Made by a program: the position numbers and the translations under genes. Shown piece after piece: positions 33,015 to 39,084 of a DNA stretch of 39,084 nt. The notes under the pieces were generated by a model. That model did no database searches, was not told the origin of the DNA, and saw nothing but the letters and a program-made list of their open reading frames with translations. This stretch comes from Anaerolineae bacterium. GTDB lineage: Bacteria > Chloroflexota > Anaerolineae > 4572-78 > J111. The stretch's first letter is position 1; the number at the start of each line of letters is the position of its first letter. The stretch spans positions 1 through 39,084 of the forward strand of contig JAGRBZ010000024.1 in NCBI GenBank assembly GCA_020433805.1, in the 5' to 3' direction.

Positions 33015-35900
33015 TTAAGGTTCATCCGAATGGGGTGTACCGTTGAGGGTCTGGCTGGCCCGCCAATTGGTGGCCTTACTAGCGTCGCGATGGGGATTAA
33101 TCAGCACCAGCGAGTCACCCCGGCCATCGGCGCTAACGGGCCAGCCGTTGTCATCATCATACGGGATCGAGACGACAACTTCGCCCGTACCATCGCGCAG
33201 GGTCATGGTCTCGCCCTTGTTGGATAGTTGTCCCTGGTAAACGCCACCGATAGGGATATTAGGGTATCGTTGGGCGAAGGCTTGGGGGTTTCGAACAAGA
33301 ACGCGTAACGCGCCGGGAGAGAGCAGTGCTTCGTCGGGGGGAAAAGTAAAGCGGATGCCTTCAAATGACATGTGGGCCAGGTTAAGGGGTGTGTTGCCGG
33401 TATTTTTTAGCTCAATAAACTCATAGTCGTCGCCGCCGGAGGGGTTGTACATGATTTCGGTAATCTGTAGGGTGCTTTTGGCTTTATCAACGTGGTAAAT
33501 GGCTTCGTTTAGTGCGCTCCATTCCCCTTGGCCGAAAGCGCGGGCCTTGAGGTGGGTCGTCTTTGTGAGAACCAAGGGTTTACGATAGATGGAGGCCACA
33601 GGTGAGACGGCTCCGGTTATCGGCAGCCTCGGATCAGAACCATCGGTGGTGTAGAAGATGATACGCTCCTGAGAGTCGGGTATTTCCAAATTCAGGGTAG
33701 TGCCGGGCCTAATCTGGCCTTCGGGCCGGTCAAAGCGGGGCGGATCGAGTTTGGGGTAGTAGCCTGCTTCACGGGCGATGTCAATCATACGGGCCGGATT
33801 ACCCTCCATCTGCTGTAAAACATCATCGCGGGCTTCAAACCAATCAGCCTGTGTTAGGGGAGGATCAAAGCGCACATCGCCCCAGCGCGCCGATTCGGCA
33901 ATGATGGCCGGTTCGACAACCTGGTTGATCGCTTGCCAGCGATGCCGGGCCTGGCTCTCGGTCAGGGCACCGTCGTTAAAGAGATGCTTGAACAGCCGGT
34001 CGGCCAGTTCACTTCTAAAATCAGGATTGTCGAGTAAGGCATTGAGCAGCGGCTTGACCCGATTCGGTTGGTCATTGTATTCATCAAACTCCATATAAAT
34101 CTCCGCTCCCTCGATCCAGGTGCGCTCGCCATCCCACACAAAATATCTGACCGGACCCGAGGCGCTGCCGACACCGGCGTACCAGTTGTTGAAGCCCCAA
34201 TCCAGATTGCCGCTGTACCAATTGACAATGAGGTAATCGATGAAGTGAGGCACGTCCAGGTATTCCTGAAGAGCGGCATAGGCTTCAGGGTTGTCGAGAT
34301 CTCCCTTATCGGCCAGGTCATGCAGGGTTTTGAAGCGATCACTACTGTTGCTGGTTGTCTCGGCGTGGTTGATTGTTTGCCAATCCTCCTCCGCGCCGCC
34401 AAAGTAGGCGGCCATAAAGGCGTCATCGGGCCGTTCGACAAGATTATACAACCCCCAATAGAGACCGTTTAGATAAAGATGAACAAACATGCCGTGCGCG
34501 CCCGAACCGGACATGGCCAACTGCGAAGCGCGGAGCCATTCATCGCGGGTGTAAGTGGTTAGCTTGATCTCTTCTTCTCTTTCGGGATAACCGGCATAGC
34601 TGCGATTGACCCCGCTGCGTAAAACCAGCGTATCGAACTCTTTCACGGGAGATTGAGGAAAAAGGGGATAGGTTAGCTTGCCCGCGCCGTACTCACCTCT
34701 GAAAAAGAGGCGAAAGGCGTGTTTGGGTATAAACTCCGACCGCCCCAAACCACCCTGAATGCGCACCCCGGCATCGATCTGGAAGCCCGGCTGTTGGTTG
34801 GTGGGATCAATCAACTCCACCGAGGCCGGTCGCTCCCAGGGGCGTCCGCGCCGTTGGGGGTTAAGGTAAATATCTTGAAAACTCTGCTGATCGGTCACGA
34901 TGGATACACTGGGAATGGATTGGAGCGCGCCCTCGATAGCGTCGCGATAGTGCGGATCGTTAACAACCTCCAAGTCCATTGCGTAATCGGCCTGAACCGG
35001 GACGCCTTCGTACCCGCCCCAGGTTTTGGGGAAGCCGGACGGCGCTTGAGGTTGCGTCAAGACCGCTTGGGGGAAAATGTAGGTGTGCGTCTCGATGGGC
35101 GAGGGCCGGAAATGGGGCCTAAAGGCCACCGCCCGCACCAACGTTGTGGTTGTAATGGATAACGGCGTGGTGTAGAGAGTGCCGTGCTTTTCGGTCGGCG
35201 GGCTGCCGTCGGTGGTGTAGCGGATGGTTGTGTCGAGGGTGGTGGTCGTAAGTTCCAGCGTGAAGGGCGCGTTGTAAAAACCGCGTTTTTGGCTAAAGGT
35301 AATCGGCGCAGTCAGGCCAGTCCATAACGGCTCCTCTTCGTTGGGCCGACCGGGGGTTGGCCCGACCAGATAACCATAGGCCAACGCATCGCTATAGCGA
35401 CCGAAAGCGATGTCTGTCAACTGCTCAGGAAAATCTTCCTCATCTGTTGCTGCGGGAATACTGGCAAACCGATCGTCAACGATATTGTAAAGCCCCAAAA
35501 ATTCGCCTTCTTGATTGAGCTTGAAATTGGTGTGTAAAGCGGCCTCCGGGTGGGTCGGTTTGCGATCTTTGCCGGAGGCGAAAACAACCAGATAGCCGTT
35601 ATGCTCTAAAACGATATCAGGGAAGGGCCATTTCTGCGGCTGGTCGGCATCGTCGGTTAGCGCCCAACCGGCCAGGTTGACGGCCTGGGGGTTGGGGTTG
35701 TAGATTTCGATCCAATCGGCATAATCGCCATCCTCGTCGAGCAGTCCGGATCGATTGGCGGCCATAAATTCATTGATAATGAGGTCGTCGTTGTGGGGGG
35801 ATGGCGTGGTCAAACCGATTTCCTGGACGCTCGCCCACAGCGAGACAAGGACGATGATCGTCCAGAACATTCGGATTTGTATCGATTTTGAGATGCGCAT
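33015..35900 (-). CDS. CotH-kinase family surface protein with lamin-tail and chitobiase-like domains
   Basis: 961 residues from ATG 35900, preceded by AAGGA; the longer frame to 35942 begins with TTG inside a repeat. Residues 1-25 form a signal peptide. Then a lamin-tail domain (about 30-140: INEFMAANRSGLLDEDGDYADW), a chitobiase C-terminal-like unit (about 180-260), CotH (about 310-690: RIQGGLGRSEFIPKHAFRLFF, YWGLYNLVERPDD, YFVWDGERTW), a second chitobiase-like unit (RIIFYTTDGSDP), and a second lamin-tail domain (about 790-930). CotH proteins are atypical protein kinases, first known from spores but also secreted in non-spore-formers; substrates here are unknown. Confidence 0.88.
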   Translation of the reverse strand: MRISKSIQIRMFWTIIVLVSLWASVQEIGLTTPSPHNDDLIINEFMAANRSGLLDEDGDYADWIEIYNPNPQAVNLAGWALTDDADQPQKWPFPDIVLEHNGYLVVFASGKDRKPTHPEAALHTNFKLNQEGEFLGLYNIVDDRFASIPAATDEEDFPEQLTDIAFGRYSDALAYGYLVGPTPGRPNEEEPLWTGLTAPITFSQKRGFYNAPFTLELTTTTLDTTIRYTTDGSPPTEKHGTLYTTPLSITTTTLVRAVAFRPHFRPSPIETHTYIFPQAVLTQPQAPSGFPKTWGGYEGVPVQADYAMDLEVVNDPHYRDAIEGALQSIPSVSIVTDQQSFQDIYLNPQRRGRPWERPASVELIDPTNQQPGFQIDAGVRIQGGLGRSEFIPKHAFRLFFRGEYGAGKLTYPLFPQSPVKEFDTLVLRSGVNRSYAGYPEREEEIKLTTYTRDEWLRASQLAMSGSGAHGMFVHLYLNGLYWGLYNLVERPDDAFMAAYFGGAEEDWQTINHAETTSNSSDRFKTLHDLADKGDLDNPEAYAALQEYLDVPHFIDYLIVNWYSGNLDWGFNNWYAGVGSASGPVRYFVWDGERTWIEGAEIYMEFDEYNDQPNRVKPLLNALLDNPDFRSELADRLFKHLFNDGALTESQARHRWQAINQVVEPAIIAESARWGDVRFDPPLTQADWFEARDDVLQQMEGNPARMIDIAREAGYYPKLDPPRFDRPEGQIRPGTTLNLEIPDSQERIIFYTTDGSDPRLPITGAVSPVASIYRKPLVLTKTTHLKARAFGQGEWSALNEAIYHVDKAKSTLQITEIMYNPSGGDDYEFIELKNTGNTPLNLAHMSFEGIRFTFPPDEALLSPGALRVLVRNPQAFAQRYPNIPIGGVYQGQLSNKGETMTLRDGTGEVVVSIPYDDDNGWPVSADGRGDSLVLINPHRDASKATNWRASQTLNGTPHSDEP

Positions 35901-35917
35901 CCTTGTCCTTGAAAATG

Positions 35918-35980
35918 CCCTCGCCCCCAACCCCTCTCCCAATTTGGGAGAGGGGAGTCGCGTTAGCGACGGGGTGAGGG
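35918..35980. repeat. REP-like palindromic element able to form a three-way junction
   Basis: Three nested stems: outer CCCTCGCCCC / GGGGTGAGGG, a perfect 12-bp stem CCCCTCTCCCAA / TTGGGAGAGGGG separated by one base, and GTCGC / GCGAC around GTTA. It lies 18 bases upstream of the CotH start. The CCCCTCTCCC...GGGAGAGGGG type is, as I recall, a common dispersed repeat in related genomes. A protein-coding frame runs into it (CotH extended start), which I reject. Confidence 0.75.
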
Positions 35981-36034
35981 TTAAAGAAAAGCAATCTTCG
36001 CTGCTTCAGTAATTTCCATTGCCGGTTTCGTTTA

Positions 36035-37579
36035 TCAGCGCAGCACGCCCAGCCGGCTAAAAGACCACTCCGGGCCAACGGGGGCATTGCCAACAATACG
36101 GGTTGGGCCTGAACCGTCGCCCTTCATCTTCCAAATTTCCCAGGTGCCGCTGCGGGCCGTGCGGAAGATGATGTCGCCATTGGGGGCAAAAGTAGGCAGG
36201 GTGTCGTGCCCCACGGTCTCGGTCAGGCGCTTCAGGTCGGAGCCGTCGATATTGACCGTGTAGATATCGACGTTGCCGCCGGCGTCACGGCTAAAGGCGA
36301 TAGTTTCGCCGTCGGGCGACCAGGCCGGGAAAGAATCGGTGCCGCCGGTGGTAATACGCGTGTGCCCGGAGTCTTCCCGATTGGATATCCAAATCCCTAC
36401 CTGGTTATTGCGGCCGGAGCGATAGACAATTTTTTTGCCATCCGGTGACCAGTCGGCTTGCTCGCCGATGATTTCATAGCGGAACTGCTGGTTGGCGGCC
36501 GTGCCCAGGAAGTAAATGCGGCGGCCACCGCCCCGATCGCCGTCGTAAGCAATCATCGTACCATCAGGCGCAACATTAGCCCAGCGAGCGGTGCCGTCAT
36601 TCCAGCCGTGGCCTTGATACAACTGCATCTGGGCGAAACCGGTTGGCAACGGCGAGGCATCGAGCCGGATAACGCCATTAGAAACGCCGGGTAGGGGATA
36701 GTGCGCCCCATTGACATACTGTTGATCGACGCCCTCTTCGCCATAAAAGAAAAGATAACCACCATCTTTAGACCAGGAAGGACCGGCTCCGCCGCGCAGC
36801 ACATATTGTTCGCGACTACCGTTGGTATCGCCCACAAAGAGGTTGTGCTTTTCGCCGTCCCACTTAGTGTAGGCCATCCTATAAACACGGGGCAGATCAT
36901 CCAGGCTGGGCAGTTCGGCGGTCGATGAGATGTCATCGCTTTCTTCAATCATAAGGCTGCCGGCCGTTTGCAGTTCGCCATCGATGTAAAATTCTAAAGC
37001 CCACTGACCGGCGGGTATGGGATCACCGTTGGCCGTGATGAGATAATCATACAGCCCGCTTTCATCTTCAAGCCAGGGCTGGCTGCTATTCATCACTTCA
37101 TTGCCGTCGTGATACCAAACTTGGGTCCAAATATTGTCTTGGGTGAGATTGGCATATTCAAAGACGGCGTGAATTTGAGTCACACCAGCCTCAAAAGAAG
37201 CAGTCGGCTCAATTGGTTCACCCTTATCCGTTGTTTTTAGAGCAAAGTTGAAGGGGCTAATTTCCGGAGCAGAGGCGTTAACGTCGCTTGTGTCCGCCTC
37301 TTGGGGCATATCAGCAACTGCCTCGATGTTTCGGTGTTCCTGATTAGCTGTCGAACCGATTGCTTTTTCTTCGCGGCCCTCCGCTTCATCGGCAACCGCC
37401 TCATCCGCTAAAGCCGGTTCTGATTCACCGCCAAACCACAGCCCTAGACCCAGGGATGAGAACAGGCACGCACACAGAAGTACAATAGCGACTCCCCCGC
37501 CTATCAACAAACTAGGGTTTAATTTGGTGCTTGGCGATGGACTTTGGTCAGACGATATGGTCGATTTGCTGTTATCCAT
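36035..37579 (-). CDS. TolB-like beta-propeller membrane-anchored protein
   Basis: 514 residues from ATG 37579 (AAAGGA six bases ahead; the frame extension to 37618 is unsupported). A cytoplasmic Ser/Pro-rich tail, one transmembrane segment (about 25-45, LLIGGGVAIVLLCACLF), an acidic linker, then a ~100-residue beta domain, and a C-terminal PD40/TolB-type propeller with repeats such as ADWSPDGKKIVYRSGR, PAWSPDGETIAFSRD and PTFAPNGDIIFRTAR. The propeller probably binds a protein or glycan outside the membrane. The partner is not known. Followed by the CotH gene in the same direction. Confidence 0.85.
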   Translation of the reverse strand: MDNSKSTISSDQSPSPSTKLNPSLLIGGGVAIVLLCACLFSSLGLGLWFGGESEPALADEAVADEAEGREEKAIGSTANQEHRNIEAVADMPQEADTSDVNASAPEISPFNFALKTTDKGEPIEPTASFEAGVTQIHAVFEYANLTQDNIWTQVWYHDGNEVMNSSQPWLEDESGLYDYLITANGDPIPAGQWALEFYIDGELQTAGSLMIEESDDISSTAELPSLDDLPRVYRMAYTKWDGEKHNLFVGDTNGSREQYVLRGGAGPSWSKDGGYLFFYGEEGVDQQYVNGAHYPLPGVSNGVIRLDASPLPTGFAQMQLYQGHGWNDGTARWANVAPDGTMIAYDGDRGGGRRIYFLGTAANQQFRYEIIGEQADWSPDGKKIVYRSGRNNQVGIWISNREDSGHTRITTGGTDSFPAWSPDGETIAFSRDAGGNVDIYTVNIDGSDLKRLTETVGHDTLPTFAPNGDIIFRTARSGTWEIWKMKGDGSGPTRIVGNAPVGPEWSFSRLGVLR

Positions 37580-37633
37580 TGTATATCCTTTAGGTATTTC
37601 AAGGAGATGATTAACCACGATTATGTTACATAG

Positions 37634-37676
37634 TGCGGAGTGTGTATTGACCGAGATATGGAATACGCACTCCGCA
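37634..37676 (-). terminator. Long hairpin between the DUF5666-like and TolB-like genes
   Basis: TGCGGAGTGTGTATT (37634-37648) pairs with AATACGCACTCCGCA (37662-37676) with one G-T wobble. A 13-base loop separates the arms. It lies 42 bases past the stop of the upstream secreted protein gene and before the TolB-like gene start. No long T run follows, so it may be a repeat element or a processing/attenuation hairpin rather than a full terminator. Confidence 0.5.
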
Positions 37677-37717
37677 TCTTGTTTCGGTTAATGTATTCTT
37701 GAATGTGTCTTACAGCG

Positions 37718-38962
37718 TTAGCTGCCGCCTTTTTTGCTGCCGCCACTACCGCCACTGCCACCCTTTTTGCTGCCGCCTTTTTTACTACCGCCGCCTTTGC
37801 TACTGCCGCCATCATCGTCATCGTCAGCACCGGGCATTGGAACACCGCTATCAAAATTGATAATCGTGACGTTGGTATTAATGAGGATGAAGTTGATGGC
37901 CACGAAGGTGCCGTTGGGTTGGATGAAACCGATAACTTGAACATTGGCCCCCGGTACGAAATTCACTGGCAGGTAGGTGCATGGATTGGTGACCACAACA
38001 ACGCCATCAATAAGCCATTTCTGGTCGCCGTAGGGTTGGGCCACGCCGTTTAGGCTAACCCATTGAGCATCTTGTTTGACGATGGTAAAGATCTGGCTGG
38101 GATAGGGATCGTAATAGTCGCTCTTGACCTTTACTTTATAATCGAGGCTGTATCCATCTTTGCTGCCGCCCTTACTTTTAAAGTCATATTTGTAATCGAT
38201 TTTAGTATCTTGCTTACCCTGATCAAATTTAATCTTATTCTTGACCGACAGCTTAACTTTGATTTTCGTTCCGCTTTTTTGATTCCACCAGTTGTCTTTA
38301 ACCTTCACCTTGACATCAAGTTTGACATCTTGCTTGATCGAAATGGGAGCATCAAAGGGTACATAGTCGGTTAGGATAGCGGGTGCGTCGACCACGTCAT
38401 CAACCACAGCTACGGGGTTAGGCTCGATAACCACGTTGTCGCTGTTGGCTTGAGCAAGCTCGGGTAATACGATATTGACGTTATCGATGAAATCACCGCC
38501 TTCAACAACTTCCCAAACCAGCGCGGCATCGTTAACCGGCAGATTGCCATAGTTGACTAACGTTGTTTGGGTACCGTAATTGCCCTGGCATAAAGACATG
38601 CCTCCCAAGCCGCCGATAAAAATGATTGTCGGCGGTTCAGCGGTTGGCGATGCGTTCGGAGTGGTTGACGGTTCGGCGCTGGGCGACGCTGCCGGGGTGG
38701 TTGAGGGTTCGACGCTGGCCGATGCTGCCGGCGAAACGGTGGTCGCCGGGGTTTCCGTTTCACCGGGAACAGCCGTAGTTGAGGCGTTGGGGCTAGGTGT
38801 GCTATCGGCAGTGGCCGATGCAGTAACCACAGGGACTGCTACAATGTCGTCGCCGCTAAAGATGAAGATACTGACTACGATTACGGCCAAAAAGCCGGTT
38901 CCAACTACAACTGCAGCAACGATACTGATAAACCAGATCTTTGTTAAACCAAAAATTGTCAT
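37718..38962 (-). CDS. Secreted/membrane-anchored protein with DUF5666-like domain and Gly/Ser/Lys tail
   Basis: 414 residues from ATG 38962, chosen for the GGAGG seven bases upstream; the frame continues to 39082 without such support. Residues about 10-37 form a transmembrane anchor. A Ser/Pro/Thr/Glu-rich linker with repeated 'SPSAEPSTTP' units follows. The middle has a Lys/Asp/Val-rich beta region (KLDVKVKVKDNW, KIKVKLSVKNKIKFD). The next ~90 residues fit the DUF5666-like pattern (FTIVKQDAQWVSLNGV, WLIDGVVVV, ANVQVIGFIQPNGTFVAINF). It ends in DDDDD followed by repeated GGSKKGGS, a low-complexity charged tail. Function unknown; probably an exposed surface protein. Its upstream part and promoter lie at the window edge. 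Confidence 0.75.
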   Translation of the reverse strand: MTIFGLTKIWFISIVAAVVVGTGFLAVIVVSIFIFSGDDIVAVPVVTASATADSTPSPNASTTAVPGETETPATTVSPAASASVEPSTTPAASPSAEPSTTPNASPTAEPPTIIFIGGLGGMSLCQGNYGTQTTLVNYGNLPVNDAALVWEVVEGGDFIDNVNIVLPELAQANSDNVVIEPNPVAVVDDVVDAPAILTDYVPFDAPISIKQDVKLDVKVKVKDNWWNQKSGTKIKVKLSVKNKIKFDQGKQDTKIDYKYDFKSKGGSKDGYSLDYKVKVKSDYYDPYPSQIFTIVKQDAQWVSLNGVAQPYGDQKWLIDGVVVVTNPCTYLPVNFVPGANVQVIGFIQPNGTFVAINFILINTNVTIINFDSGVPMPGADDDDDGGSSKGGGSKKGGSKKGGSGGSGGSKKGGS

Positions 38963-39084
38963 GGGAGAACCTCCATTGGCTAGTAGTCCAAACCAACTGG
39001 TCAACTGGCTTTGGAAGGCTGCCTGTGCCCCAGTACTGGCCTGGAAATGGGTATGAGATATTTGGTTACCGAGTTCTAACAATT

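Noticed and set aside
35901..35942. Extended N-terminus of the CotH protein
   Set aside because: The TTG start lies in the REP-like palindrome; ATG 35900 has a good Shine-Dalgarno.
38963..39082. Extended N-terminus of the DUF5666-like protein
   Set aside because: Begins with TTG at the window edge, lacks a signal and is separated from the GGAGG-ATG start at 38962 that fits better.

Overview
The window (about 39 kb, roughly 50% GC) looks like bacterial DNA from the phylum Chloroflexota, probably Anaerolineae or a related class. This is inferred from gene content: DUF2142-type membrane glycosyltransferases, Trypco1/trypsin/TIR conflict genes, CotH plus lamin-tail proteins, threonine/proline-rich lipoproteins and many short-period palindromic repeats. 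No rRNA or tRNA gene was seen, so the assignment is tentative. No transposase, integrase or CRISPR array was recognised.

Positions 2-6900 hold a replication/partition locus. A leftward operon encodes a DnaA-N-domain replication initiator (rep-like), ParA and ParB, ending at a strong terminator. Divergently, an ExeA-like AAA ATPase and a small ribbon-helix-helix/AT-hook-like protein run rightward. The 435-bp divergent gap contains a consensus leftward promoter for rep (TTGACA-17-TATAAT). It also contains an opposing promoter (TTGACA-17-TATATT) and a Rho-independent terminator that together define a structured antisense RNA of about 127 nt lying inside the rep leader. The rep gene carries iteron-like direct repeats next to an AT-rich tract, so the origin may lie inside the gene. 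A 14-bp palindrome (GGAACCCGGGTTCC) recurs five times in the first 22 kb, beginning beside parB, in several reading frames. It is a candidate centromere (parS-like) site. Together these features suggest a plasmid, secondary replicon or integrated plasmid with its own copy control and segregation.

Positions 7037-14160 are a leftward surface-glycan operon: three GT2 glycosyltransferases, a GT4-methyltransferase fusion, a DUF2142 membrane protein and its small membrane partner, all behind an extended -10 promoter. Next come a frameshifted batD (14250-16096) and a two-gene conflict module (16291-18061): Trypco1 and a single polypeptide combining trypsin-like protease, TIR and effector-associated domains.

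Positions 18243-26268 hold an SH3 lipoprotein, a large GT-C glycosyltransferase with repeat insertions, an M20 amidohydrolase, an AAC(3)-family acetyltransferase and an atypical pyruvate kinase-like protein. From 26298 to the right end nearly everything is leftward: two DinB-like proteins, two gene remnants, a MASE1-CHASE-PAS hybrid histidine kinase, a methyltransferase, a DUF2809 protein and three secreted or surface proteins (CotH/lamin-tail, TolB-like propeller, DUF5666-like with a Gly/Ser/Lys tail). At least five different palindromic or short-tandem repeat elements sit in the gene gaps.
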